45,718 nucleotides of DNA, taken from positions 1 through 45,718 of the forward strand of contig CAITYU010000307.1 of the NCBI GenBank assembly GCA_903896675.1, in the 5' to 3' direction. The notes beneath the pieces are model-generated. The model was not told where the DNA came from, made no database searches, and saw only the letters and a list, made by a program, of their open reading frames with translations. A program made the translations under genes and the position numbers. Positions 37,744 through 45,718 of this stretch are shown piece after piece (positions within the stretch are counted from its first letter, which is position 1; every line of letters starts with the position of its first letter). The DNA is from an uncultured Planctomycetaceae bacterium. Lineage in GTDB: Bacteria; Planctomycetota; Planctomycetia; Planctomycetales; Planctomycetaceae.

Positions 37744-38778
37744 TCAGTGCTTATGCACGGCACCCGAGATGAAAATCGTCGCCAGAAAAGAAAACACATA
37801 AGCCTGGAGTACCGCCACGAGAAGTTCCAGCAACCCCACGCCAATCTGACCCAGAACACTGCCCACCGTCACGACACCCCACAAGGCCACAGGTCCCTTG
37901 GCCGCAGATCCGATGAACCCAAGAATCACGCCCAAAGCGGTATGACCGCCCATGATGTTACCAAACAATCGCAACGCCAGAATCGTGTGCTTGATCACAA
38001 AACCCATCAACTCGATCGGAAACATCAATGCCGACATCGCCAGATTCCCCACCCCGGTCATGCCCGTGTTCGGAATCAGATTCGCAAAAAATCCCCCCAC
38101 ACCCATCGCCTGAACGCCAAACAGAAAGCTGGCCATGAATGCACTGAAAGCCAGCGCTGCAGTGACGTTGATGTTCCCAGTCGCCGAACCCAGCGATGGT
38201 ACAGCCCCCAGCAGATTACAGAACAACACGTAAAAGAAACAACTCCAGACAAACGGCAGATAACGGTCAGCAGGATGCCCCCCGGTGGCTACTGCACCGT
38301 GGTGCCCGTGCCCGTGGTCTCCGTGGCCATGGTCTGCATGCCCGTGATCCCCATGGCCGTGGTCGTGGGAATGATCACCGATTGTCGGGCGGACCACCTG
38401 ATCGCGAATCGCCAGAGCAAAAGCTTCCCAGAAATTCCAGAAACGCCCCTTCGCGGGTTGTCCAGAACGAATTCTGGAACCCAGTCCTCGGAAAATTAAC
38501 AGACACAACACCAGCACCACGACCTGCAGCACCATGAACTTGGTCACGATCAGACCCGGATGCTTCGCTGTGCCGGCAAACGGCTGCGGAATCAGAATCT
38601 TCCCGACCAGGGCCCCGTTTACCTCGTCAAGAGACGCCTCCTGACCGAGATGCAGCACATGCTTCACATGCCAGGGAACATCACCAACAGCGGTGTAGGC
38701 GTGCGATGAAGTCAGGAAACTCGGCACTTCAAAGTAGCCGAAATCGCGAACGTGATGAAAATGGTCTTCAGCACTCAT
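37744..38778 (-). CDS. atpB: F-type ATP synthase a subunit with His-rich insertion
   Basis: A 344-residue Fo membrane subunit that forms the ion half-channels. The key arginine is in ILALRLFGNIMGGH, and GLLELLVAVLQAYVFSFLATIFI is the conserved last helix region. The N-terminal domain (about 1-75) is longer than in E. coli. Between the first membrane helix (about 79-97) and RYLPFVWSCFFYVLFCNLLG lies a hydrophilic insertion at residues 135-161 consisting almost only of His, Asp and Gly (bases 38296-38376). Such a stretch could bind metal or protons; no role is known to me. The rest of the protein is standard. Confidence 0.96.
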   Translation of the reverse strand: MSAEDHFHHVRDFGYFEVPSFLTSSHAYTAVGDVPWHVKHVLHLGQEASLDEVNGALVGKILIPQPFAGTAKHPGLIVTKFMVLQVVVLVLCLLIFRGLGSRIRSGQPAKGRFWNFWEAFALAIRDQVVRPTIGDHSHDHGHGDHGHADHGHGDHGHGHHGAVATGGHPADRYLPFVWSCFFYVLFCNLLGAVPSLGSATGNINVTAALAFSAFMASFLFGVQAMGVGGFFANLIPNTGMTGVGNLAMSALMFPIELMGFVIKHTILALRLFGNIMGGHTALGVILGFIGSAAKGPVALWGVVTVGSVLGQIGVGLLELLVAVLQAYVFSFLATIFISGAVHKH

Positions 38779-39081
38779 CTTGCGATCGATTCCGCCAAAA
38801 ACTCTGACACTGTGACTGCTACCAGACTTCTGTAAAACGCACGTTCACTATGTTTTCTCAGGCAGCCCGGGAAATTTCCAGTCAATCGACGGTTCCTGTC
38901 GAAGGCGGAGAGGAAATCCCGAAGTCGAGAGCCACAGGCGGGATTCAGACACCCGGGCAAAGACACAACCTGCCAGATCTGCAACACCCAAAAACTGACC
39001 GCGACCCATTCAGCCCTGAATCTCCATCCCGAAAAACGCAGCATGAACCTTCAAACGGTCACAAAAACCATTCGAGCGAAA
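38779..39081. other. Intergenic gap in the ATP synthase operon
   Basis: 303 bp separate the small membrane protein gene from atpB. A minus-strand frame of 89 codons (38775-39044) is open, but its Cys/Arg/Trp-rich translation and lack of a ribosome site make it unlikely to be a gene. The gap might hold an internal promoter for atpB; none was recognised. Confidence 0.45.
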
Positions 39082-39519
39082 TTACCTGCGACGCAACAGA
39101 ATGCTGAATTCCCATGCTTCAAAGGCCAGACTGATCAGGTAAAACCCCATCAGCCAGCCGTAAAACTGAGCAATCCCGACATCCGGCCACCACGCTTTCA
39201 CCACCAGAACTGCAGGTAACAGTACCGCGATCCGCAAACCCATTCTCAGCAGCATGGACTTTAAGGGGTCCTTCAGGATCGGCAATCCCGATAGCAGCAG
39301 ATTGATAAATCCAGGAATCACAACAATCAGCAACGCTCGCGTCATCCAGAGTAACCCGGACTCGCCAGCCAGCCCGCGCGCCGGCCACCAACTGACGACC
39401 CACAACGCTGCCGATAGAATCAGCAGGTTCAGAACACCCTTGGCGATCTGTGCTGCGGTAAGGCCACCACCACCCGAACTGCTCACAACCTGCCTCCCCC
39501 AGCCCGCCACTCTGATCAA
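39082..39519 (-). CDS. Small membrane protein of the ATP synthase operon (AtpI/AtpR-like position)
   Basis: A 145-residue protein with about four hydrophobic segments (LNLLILSAALWVVSWW, MTRALLIVVIPGFINLLL, MGLRIAVLLPAVLVVKAWW, FYGWLMGFYLISLAFEAW). It begins four bases after atpZ ends, so it belongs to the operon. Position before atpB and topology resemble ATP synthase I-chain proteins that assist Fo assembly or ion supply, but I do not see a diagnostic motif. It could equally be a lineage-specific Fo assembly factor. Confidence 0.75.
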   Translation of the reverse strand: MIRVAGWGRQVVSSSGGGGLTAAQIAKGVLNLLILSAALWVVSWWPARGLAGESGLLWMTRALLIVVIPGFINLLLSGLPILKDPLKSMLLRMGLRIAVLLPAVLVVKAWWPDVGIAQFYGWLMGFYLISLAFEAWEFSILLRRR

Positions 39520-39523
39520 AAAT

Positions 39524-39880
39524 TCAGTCCTGCTTCATCTCTGCAGGCCTGTCCGACTCCGGCCCAACCACCGACTCCGGCTTCGCACGACCAGAGACCC
39601 CGGGATGTCGAACGCCGTCCCTCGTATGCAGTGACTGTCGCTCCATCCTCAGCACCACCTGCCGCACAGCCAGCACTGCCGAAATAACACCCAGCACACC
39701 ACCGCAGATCGTCAGCACTGGCAAGCATCCGTAACGCTGGTCCAGCCAGTACCCTCCGTACGTCAGCAAACCGGCTGACAAGGACGCCGATAACAACTCA
39801 TGCGCCGTACGATATGATTCACCAATCGATTGCCCGTGGTCCCGACGATTCCGCTCGCCACCGCCCGGCTCGAAACTCAT
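39524..39880 (-). CDS. atpZ: AtpZ/AtpI-type ATP synthase accessory protein
   Basis: A 118-residue protein with two hydrophobic helices: LLSASLSAGLLTYGGYWLDQRYG, carrying the GYWLDxxxG signature of the AtpZ (F0F1-ATPase Ca/Mg-transport-associated) family, and LPVLTICGGVLGVISAVLAVRQV. A hydrophilic tail of about 45 residues follows. Family members are proposed to help c-ring assembly or magnesium entry. Its ATG overlaps the stop of the upstream DUF11 gene (TGATG), implying coupling. Confidence 0.85.
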   Translation of the reverse strand: MSFEPGGGERNRRDHGQSIGESYRTAHELLSASLSAGLLTYGGYWLDQRYGCLPVLTICGGVLGVISAVLAVRQVVLRMERQSLHTRDGVRHPGVSGRAKPESVVGPESDRPAEMKQD

Positions 39881-41805
39881 CAGGGCTGTACCTCGGTGCG
39901 AATTTCACCGATCAGTGGCTGAGCTGTACTTGCACTCGCCACGCGGATTCGACTGCTGTTCAGCCCCGCACGGCCACAGCGAACCTGCAACAGAAATTCG
40001 GCCGATTTCCCGGCCGCAATCTCCGGTAGTGATCGAAACACCAGCACGCCGTTTTCTGCGATGTAGTCCGACGGGCCCTCGACGTCGATCAGAGTCATTC
40101 CAGCAGGCAGCTCGCAGGACATACCGACCGAACGAGCCGGCTCGGAACCCGCGTTGCGAATCAGTACTCTGAGTGTCGTCTGTTGACCGCTTCTCGCCAC
40201 CGAACCCGCTCCCGCTGGCAAAGACGCCAGTTCCAGCCTCAGGTCAGCACTGCCCTCCACCTGCGTCACCTCCTCGGTTGAAGCCAGCTCGCCAAAGTCG
40301 GTCTGCGCGGTGATTCGATGAGCACTGCGACCACTTTTTCCAGCCTGCAGCATGGCCGTAAACTCTGTCGTCTCGCCAGGATTCAGAGTCCCCACGTACC
40401 ACTCGACACTGCGATCCGTCGCCAGATATCGGCCACCACGGTCCGCCGAAACAAACTGAAAGCCCGCCGGTAACTGGTACCGTGCCCTGACGTTGGCCGT
40501 TGCCACGATTCCTGTGTTCTCCAGTTGCAGCACGTAACTGCCCGGTTGCCCGGCAATCTCCTGATCTGGCACCTGCAAGGCCAAACGCAACTCCGGCTCA
40601 GCAACCTCCACCTTTGCCGTCGCCTCCGCCAGCAACTCACCCGTCCCCGCAGCCTTCAGTTCAATCTCCTGCATCCCGCCAGCTGTTGCAGTCAGCGACA
40701 GTCGAGCCTTTCGCGATTCACCGGGATTCAGTGTTCCAATGTCAATCGTCACCACAGCACCGGATTTGTGCTCAAGCCCCTCCGGCAGGCTGGCCACCAG
40801 CACCACATCCTCAGCCCGCCCCGTTCCGGGATTGCTCACTTCCACCATGACTGATGTCTGCTGACCCAACTCGGAATCCTCCGGAGCCGCCACGGACAAG
40901 GCCAGCTTCGGTTCAGTGATGCTGAGCCGACAGACCGCAGCAGCACTCACCGACAAAGCGGCCTCAAGACGCTGCTCACCCGCCGACTGCGGACGAATCC
41001 TCAGCGAGATTTCCCGGGATTCTCCCGCTCGCAGGCTGCCCAGAGCCCACCGCAATTCCCCGCCGTCCGCGTGCTCGGCAGGCGGTTCAGTCTCCAGCAG
41101 CTCCACCTCAACCGGACACAACACTTCCGCCACTGCACCAAACAGCGTCGCTGCACCGGAATTGCGAATTACCAACTGCGCCGTGCATTCTGCCCCCGGA
41201 GTCATCTCAGCAGGATATATCCACTCAATCGAAGCCATCGGCTGCTGCGAACCGGCGGAATCCGTGATTGGACGGTCCTGCCGGCGTGGCACTGCCATGG
41301 CATCAGGTCGTTCAGCCGGCTTGCCGGCTTGCTCGCTGACAGCAGGCACGCGTCCCGGCTCCGCTGCTACGGGTCGCTTCTGAGCCCGCGGCTGCGGCAA
41401 CTCAGGCTCCACCGTTTCCAGAAAACCGCTGGCATCCTCACCTCCAGCCCTGAAACCCATCAACTCAATCGGCCTCCGCTCAGCCAAAGACCCCTTCGCC
41501 GGGTTCTCAATTTCGCGGCTGAGCACCGCCGGACGAATCTTTTCTCGCATCGGCACATGTCGGGATACAGGCTCGGATTCAGCCTGCGAACCTCCCGTCA
41601 AACCTGACGTTGTCGCCCGCTCCGTCGAGGCTGGCACCGGCACACCCGAAAATGTTGTCATGCTGGCGCCGGAAGCGCGCCGCGGCAATGGCCGCACTGT
41701 CTGCTGACGCATCCGGTCCGCAAGCGTCGACTGCTGAGCAGCAGCGATGTCAGTTGTCAGCACACCGATCACAGCCGCCAGCAGACACAATTCCCGTAAT
41801 GGCAT
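39880..41805 (-). CDS. Secreted DUF11/CARDB-like repeat protein
   Basis: A 641-residue exported protein: signal peptide (LRELCLLAAVIGVLTTDIAAAQ), a Pro/Arg/Ser-rich region up to about 200, then four to five Ig-like DUF11 (conserved repeat) domains of about 90-110 residues. Each shows the pattern of an N...G.A strand, a L-P-x-G segment and a LxPGES-type turn, as in SNPGTGRAEDVVLVASLPEGLE, GTLNPGESRKARL, YQLPAGFQF, GTLNPGETTEFTA and CELPAGMTL. The domains are likely structural, at the cell surface or in the periplasm. Its stop overlaps atpZ by one base, so it heads the ATP synthase transcript, though no link in function is evident. Confidence 0.88.
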   Translation of the reverse strand: MPLRELCLLAAVIGVLTTDIAAAQQSTLADRMRQQTVRPLPRRASGASMTTFSGVPVPASTERATTSGLTGGSQAESEPVSRHVPMREKIRPAVLSREIENPAKGSLAERRPIELMGFRAGGEDASGFLETVEPELPQPRAQKRPVAAEPGRVPAVSEQAGKPAERPDAMAVPRRQDRPITDSAGSQQPMASIEWIYPAEMTPGAECTAQLVIRNSGAATLFGAVAEVLCPVEVELLETEPPAEHADGGELRWALGSLRAGESREISLRIRPQSAGEQRLEAALSVSAAAVCRLSITEPKLALSVAAPEDSELGQQTSVMVEVSNPGTGRAEDVVLVASLPEGLEHKSGAVVTIDIGTLNPGESRKARLSLTATAGGMQEIELKAAGTGELLAEATAKVEVAEPELRLALQVPDQEIAGQPGSYVLQLENTGIVATANVRARYQLPAGFQFVSADRGGRYLATDRSVEWYVGTLNPGETTEFTAMLQAGKSGRSAHRITAQTDFGELASTEEVTQVEGSADLRLELASLPAGAGSVARSGQQTTLRVLIRNAGSEPARSVGMSCELPAGMTLIDVEGPSDYIAENGVLVFRSLPEIAAGKSAEFLLQVRCGRAGLNSSRIRVASASTAQPLIGEIRTEVQP

Positions 41806-42116
41806 CTCGGCAACTCCCGACAGTTCCCCGGAAAACCCAGAATCAACAACCCGCAGTCACAACTCGGGCGCAACTCCACCACAACACCTCTATGTTCGAA
41901 TTTTCAGGTTCAACGGCTTAAATCGATCCGAACATCTGGGCGGTTTATGCTGACTTTCACGATTGCATCGAACTTTCCGCGACTGTCAACAGTCGCACAC
42001 ATCGGCATTTTTTGCCTTGCCGAGCATTCCGCCGCGTCCCCCAACCGCGGACGCATCCCTGAAAACCCGCATTGTCTGCCATCACAGCAAACTCAAACCT
42101 GGGTCACAGGATGGTG
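41806..42116. other. Intergenic region, probable promoter of the ATP synthase operon
   Basis: About 310 bp with no recognisable gene. It lies upstream of the DUF11 gene on the minus strand and should hold that operon's promoter. TTGAAC at 41910-41915 (minus strand) has no well-spaced -10 partner, so I do not call a promoter. Confidence 0.4.
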
Positions 42117-42606
42117 TGGGGGCCAGTGAGCCACCCACCGGGGCCAGCCAACGGGGCCAGCCAACGGGGCCAGCCAACGGGGGCCACCCACCGGGGCCAG
42201 CCACCGAGACCAGCCAACGGGGGCCAGCCACCGAGGCCAGCCACCGAGGCCAGCCAACGGGGGCCAGCCACCGGGGCCATCCACCGAGGCCATCCACCGA
42301 GGCCATCCAACGAGGCCATCCAACGAGGCCAGCCAACGGGGGCCAGCCAACGGGGGCCAACCAACGGGGGCAAGCCAACGGGGGACATCCACCGGGGCCA
42401 TCCATCGGGGCCATCCATCGGGGCCATCCATCGGGGCCATCCATCGGGGCCATCCATCGGGGCCATCCAGCGGGGGGCCATCCAACGGGGACAGCCAACG
42501 GGGACAGCCAACGGGGACAGCCATCGGCGGACAGCCATCGGCGGACAGCCATCGGGGCGAGCCATCGGGGGACATCCATCGAGGGACATCCATCGAGGGA
42601 CATCCA
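42117..42606. repeat. 13-bp minisatellite, about 36 copies
   Basis: A tandem array of a degenerate 13-bp unit with consensus CCATCCATCGGGG or CCAGCCAACGGGG. Five exact copies of CCATCCATCGGGG occupy 42398-42462. Variants are grouped: CCAGCCAACGGGG on the left, CCATCCACCGAGG near 42285-42330, CCATCCATCGGGG in the centre, ACAGCCAACGGGG, ACAGCCATCGGCGG and ACATCCATCGAGGG on the right. Unit length varies by one or two bases in the G run. The block structure points to growth by local duplication. Plus-strand T is rare on the left side. There are no spacers, so it is not a CRISPR array. Confidence 0.93.
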
Positions 42607-42734
42607 AAACAGGCCATCCACAAAAGACGCACACCATAGACTCACACCCGCGATACCCTGGTTCACTTGCCACTTGCAATTCCCTGCATACGACTGTGTA
42701 ATCTCACAACCACCCGCTGCACTCTCCCCCACAC

Positions 42735-44219
42735 ATGGCGTCTCCACGCCAGCCGCAACCCGCCACCATGCCCCCACGCAACACATCACAGCGCCTCAAT
42801 CAACGGCCTCGCCGAGCACTCCTGGCGGAGATCGGGGGAGGATTCGGACTCACGGCACTCGCCGATCTGCTGGCCGCTGATGAACCATCCGGCACCCCCG
42901 CGGTGAAACCACCAGAAACCAGCGGCCTGCATCATCCCGCAAAGGTCCGCCGAGTCATTCAGTTGTTTATGACTGGCGGTGCCAGCCCCATGGACCTGTT
43001 CGACTACAAACCGGAACTCGAACGACTGCACGGTCAGATGATCGGCCCGCAGGACAAACCCGAAGGCTTCACTGCGCCCGCCGGGGCCGTGATGAAAAGT
43101 CCGTTCACTTTCGCTCAATACGGCGAAACCGGTCGCTGGGTCAGCGAACTGTTCCCGCACCAGGCAAAAGTCATCGATGAGCCCGCGTTCCTGATGGCCA
43201 TGACCGGACGCACCAACGTCCATGGCCCCGCCAGTTATCTCGCCTGTTCCGGATTTACACTGCCCGGATTTCCCTGCTTCGGCGCGTGGGTTTCCTACGG
43301 TCTCGGCAGCCTGTCTCAGAACATGCCGGCCTTCGTCGTTCTGCCCGACCCCCGCGGATTACCCTACAACCAGAAGGGCAATTTCAGCGCCGGTTTCCTG
43401 CCTGCCAACCATCAGGGCACGGTCGTCGATGCCTCAGCCAGCCCGCCGATTCCCGATCTGCAGGCCGACAGCCGCTATGGATTTGCTCGTGGCCAGGCGG
43501 ACCGGGAGACTCTGACCGCCCTGCAAAACCTCAACCGCCGTCACGCCGCCCGCTACCGTGGCGACAGCCGCTTCGAAGCCCGTATTGCTGCCGCTGAACT
43601 GGCCGCAGCCATGCAGCTCAGCGCCCCCGAAGCCTTCGATCTTGCCACCGAATCCGAAACGACCCAGCAGGCCTACGGGCTGAACCAACCAGAAACTCAG
43701 GACTTTGGCCGACGCTGCCTGCTCGCCCGACGCCTGATTGAACGCGGTACCCGCTTCGTGCAGGTCTGGAGCGGTCCGCAGGGAGCCGTCAATAACTGGG
43801 ATAACCACGGCAATATTCAGACCGAACTGCCGCCCATGGCCCGCAGTGTCGATCAACCCATCGCCGCTCTGCTCACAGACCTGCAGCAGCGGGGACTGCT
43901 GGCCGACACACTGCTGATCTGGACCACGGAATTCGGACGAACCCCCTTCGCGCAGGGCTCACTGGGACGCGACCACAACAGCGGCACTTTCGTCACGTGG
44001 CTGGCCGGCGCCGGCATTCGCAAAGGCACCAATTGGGGACGCAGCGATGACCTCGCATACCAGACCGCAGAAGGCAAGACCTGGGGTTACGACCTGCACG
44101 CCACGATTCTGCACCTGCTGGGTATTGATCACCTCCGCCTGACATTTCGCAATTCGGGAATCGATCGACGTCTGACCGACGTGCACGGTCGAGTGATTCA
44201 CGAAATCCTGTCCGGCTGA
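42735..44219 (+). CDS. DUF1501 family protein (planctomycete secreted sulfatase-like fold)
   Basis: A 494-residue protein; an alternative ATG at 42768 would shorten it by 11 residues and neither start has a clear ribosome site. The leader QRPRRALLAEIGGGFGLTALADLLAAD has the Tat-like pattern usual for DUF1501. Landmarks are VIQLFMTGGASPMDLFDYKPEL, NVHGPASYLACSGFTLPGFPCFGAWVSYGLGS, CLLARRLIERGTRFVQVWSG, WDNHGNI and LLIWTTEFGRTPF followed by GRDHNSGTFVTWLAG, the metal-site-like motifs it shares with alkaline phosphatase/sulfatase relatives. Usually such genes follow DUF1549/DUF1553 genes; here it stands alone downstream of the minisatellite. Function unproven. Confidence 0.92.
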   Translation: MASPRQPQPATMPPRNTSQRLNQRPRRALLAEIGGGFGLTALADLLAADEPSGTPAVKPPETSGLHHPAKVRRVIQLFMTGGASPMDLFDYKPELERLHGQMIGPQDKPEGFTAPAGAVMKSPFTFAQYGETGRWVSELFPHQAKVIDEPAFLMAMTGRTNVHGPASYLACSGFTLPGFPCFGAWVSYGLGSLSQNMPAFVVLPDPRGLPYNQKGNFSAGFLPANHQGTVVDASASPPIPDLQADSRYGFARGQADRETLTALQNLNRRHAARYRGDSRFEARIAAAELAAAMQLSAPEAFDLATESETTQQAYGLNQPETQDFGRRCLLARRLIERGTRFVQVWSGPQGAVNNWDNHGNIQTELPPMARSVDQPIAALLTDLQQRGLLADTLLIWTTEFGRTPFAQGSLGRDHNSGTFVTWLAGAGIRKGTNWGRSDDLAYQTAEGKTWGYDLHATILHLLGIDHLRLTFRNSGIDRRLTDVHGRVIHEILSG

Positions 44220-44244
44220 ATCCCGACGTCAATACCGTCAGTAC

Positions 44245-45718
44245 TCAACTGTCAAGCAGCTCATCAGAATTGGCCATGAAGCCGGCCTCTTCCGAATTCT
44301 CAGCATCCGGCTTCATCGCATCAAACGCCACTCGATGCCCGGGCAGCCACAATGGCTCAATCTGCTTCCGCTGAAACATCCCGGCAATGTGTTCATGACA
44401 GGTAAAGAACAGCACCTGCTGGCCTTCACGAGCCACCTCAATCAGACAGTCCGCCGCTGCTTCCGTCCGCTCCTGATCGAAGTTGACGAACAGATCGTCC
44501 ATGATCAGCGGCAGTTCGATGCCGCGGCGAGCAAACTCACGCACGAGCGCGAAACGAATGGCAAGGAACAGCTGCTCGCGAGTTCCCCCGCTCAGTTGTT
44601 CCACCCGGAACGTCTGACCAAACTCATCATCAATACACAGATAATCTTCTCCCAGTGGAGCCCAGATGCGGTGATAACGCCCGGCTGTCATGCGATGCAT
44701 GTAGCCCGAAGCCGCCACCAGCGTCCCCGAGATGTTTTCCTGCTCAAACTTCCTCCGCATCTGCATCACGGCATCATGCTCAAACTGCAGTGCCAGCCAT
44801 TCCTCAGTTGCACGATAAATGTCAGCAGCCAGCCGTGAACGTCGGAAGAACTCCGCATGAGAATCGCGACGCGACTCCAGCAGCCGGATTTCCTGACGCA
44901 GGCTGCCCAGTTCTTCATGCCTCTTGCGCAGACCCTGCTCCACATCCTTCACCTCAGCCTGCAGCAACTGCAGCCGTTCACGCGTCGACTGAGCATCAAA
45001 ACGCAGCAACTCGTCCTCGACAATCGCCAGCTCAGTCTCCTGCCGCCCCGCCTCCAGCAGATCGTCCGTCGCGGCTTTCAGATCCTTTTCAATTCGCAGT
45101 CGCCGCTGCTGAATCTCCTGCTGCTTCTGAATCTCCTCCCGATTTGCCACGCCGGCACGCGCCAGTACAGCACCCCGCCGCAGCTCGGCCGCCTCCGCCT
45201 GATGCTGAGCATGCACGGAATCCCGCTGCTTCGTTTCCGAATCCCCCAACAACCGCTCACGCTCCGCACGATCGCGTTCATGAGTCTTCAATTGCTGCTG
45301 CCAGTTCGCCAGCACCTCCAGCGGCCGCGAATAATCATACTTCGCCGTGCTCTTCAGACGTCCACCCACCTGCTCCACACGCTGCCGCATCGAATCAAAC
45401 ATCCGCCGCAGCCCCTCCACCTCCGGAGCCGAGTTGCGCCACTGAGCAGCCAGCTCGCGAACGTCCTGCAACCGATGCCACCACTCAAATGCCTGCTCCG
45501 TTTGCAGCGTCTCCTGCATGCCCGTCGATGACAGCAGCCGACACCATTCCTGCCGCACCAGCGCCAGCTCCTGCTGAGCTGAACGGAAACGGTCCCGCAG
45601 CGTCTTCAGACGCATCCGCCTCGCCGCTGCTCGAAACTGCCTGCGCTGCAGTACCTCCAGCTCGGCAATCCGCGCAGAACAGGCACCAATCCGATCCACC
45701 ATCTCCGCCGTCGATGAC
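44245..45718 (-). CDS. YhaN/SMC-like AAA ATPase, C-terminal part (cut by window edge)
   Basis: The frame is open to the right edge with no stop, so the N-terminal P-loop half lies outside the window; the ATG at 45702 is probably internal. About 300 residues of charged coiled coil (LRDRFRSAQQELALVRQEW through KDVEQGLRKRHEEL) lead to the ATPase C-lobe with the ABC signature LSGGTREQLFLAIRFALV, Walker B LPLIMDDLFVNFD and switch histidine FFTCHEHI. The coiled coil also contains MHRMTAGRYHRIW, typical of YhaN near the head. Such proteins usually pair with an SbcD/YhaO-type nuclease in DNA repair; the partner would be upstream, outside the window. It ends 25 bp from the convergent DUF1501 gene. Confidence 0.9.
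   Translation of the reverse strand, partial: SSTAEMVDRIGACSARIAELEVLQRRQFRAAARRMRLKTLRDRFRSAQQELALVRQEWCRLLSSTGMQETLQTEQAFEWWHRLQDVRELAAQWRNSAPEVEGLRRMFDSMRQRVEQVGGRLKSTAKYDYSRPLEVLANWQQQLKTHERDRAERERLLGDSETKQRDSVHAQHQAEAAELRRGAVLARAGVANREEIQKQQEIQQRRLRIEKDLKAATDDLLEAGRQETELAIVEDELLRFDAQSTRERLQLLQAEVKDVEQGLRKRHEELGSLRQEIRLLESRRDSHAEFFRRSRLAADIYRATEEWLALQFEHDAVMQMRRKFEQENISGTLVAASGYMHRMTAGRYHRIWAPLGEDYLCIDDEFGQTFRVEQLSGGTREQLFLAIRFALVREFARRGIELPLIMDDLFVNFDQERTEAAADCLIEVAREGQQVLFFTCHEHIAGMFQRKQIEPLWLPGHRVAFDAMKPDAENSEEAGFMANSDELLDS

Noticed and set aside
38775-39044. 89-codon minus-strand frame between the small membrane protein and atpB
   Set aside because: Composition rich in Arg, Cys and Trp, no ribosome site, no similarity that I recognise.
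42117-42606. Possible CRISPR array
   Set aside because: Units are directly contiguous 13-mers without unique spacers, and no cas genes are in the window.
42082-42789. Long minus-strand and plus-strand open frames through the minisatellite (Trp/Pro/Gly-rich translations)
   Set aside because: All are by-products of the stop-free 13-bp repeat; no ribosome sites, no family-like sequence, and several frames are open at once.

Overview
The window looks like chromosomal DNA of a planctomycete (Planctomycetota, probably order Planctomycetales). The evidence is the combination of a Planctomycetes/Verrucomicrobia-type (PVM) bacterial microcompartment locus, secreted proteins with planctomycete-typical domains (DUF1549/DUF1553, DUF1501, ASPIC/UnbV with FG-GAP repeats, Tat-exported Gfo/Idh/MocA oxidoreductases, BON protein, DUF11 repeats), a large membrane Ser/Thr kinase and a complete F-type ATP synthase operon with extra planctomycete-like features. 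No rRNA, tRNA, phage, insertion sequence or CRISPR array was seen. Species assignment is not possible by eye.

Layout. 1-771: a duplicated hairpin-forming intergenic repeat beside a 5'-truncated Rpn-type nuclease remnant. 883-6906: accessory catabolic/secreted genes (FG-GAP/ASPIC protein; a minus-strand pair of Tat oxidoreductase and D-aminoacylase-type amidohydrolase; a second Tat oxidoreductase). 6961-15973: one minus-strand microcompartment operon of twelve genes, with a recognisable sigma70-like promoter and two candidate operator repeats in front of its DeoR-type regulator, ending at a hairpin terminator shared with the convergent gene. The order of transcription is regulator, PduL, two BMC-H shell proteins, acetate kinase, BMC-P, CoA-acylating aldehyde dehydrogenase, BMC-P, an RpiB-like protein of unknown role, BMC-P, class II aldolase, lactate/malate-type dehydrogenase. 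Together they encode the shell and a pathway that cleaves a deoxysugar phosphate (by family knowledge fuculose/rhamnulose 1-phosphate), oxidises the lactaldehyde to an acyl-CoA, and recycles CoA and makes ATP through PduL and acetate kinase.

16175-26960: membrane Ser/Thr kinase with a large extracytoplasmic domain, a DUF1549/DUF1553 protein, a two-BON-domain secreted protein, an MFS transporter, an aldo/keto reductase and a C45-type acyltransferase-like hydrolase. 26961-28385: a decayed stretch holding a zeta-toxin-like remnant. 28386-31330: altronate dehydratase-family enzyme, lactonase-type beta-propeller and a small conserved-looking protein. 31430-41805: minus-strand ATP synthase operon (DUF11 protein, atpZ, a second small membrane protein, atpB, E, F, H, A, G, D, C) with a terminator after atpC. 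42117-42606: a 13-bp minisatellite. 42735-45718: a DUF1501 protein and the C-terminal part of a YhaN/SMC-like ATPase cut by the window edge.

The microcompartment belongs to a described type. The parts least explained here are its RpiB-like protein, the Arg-type substrate loop of its dehydrogenase, the candidate operator pair, the 13-bp minisatellite and the His-rich insertion in the ATP synthase a subunit.
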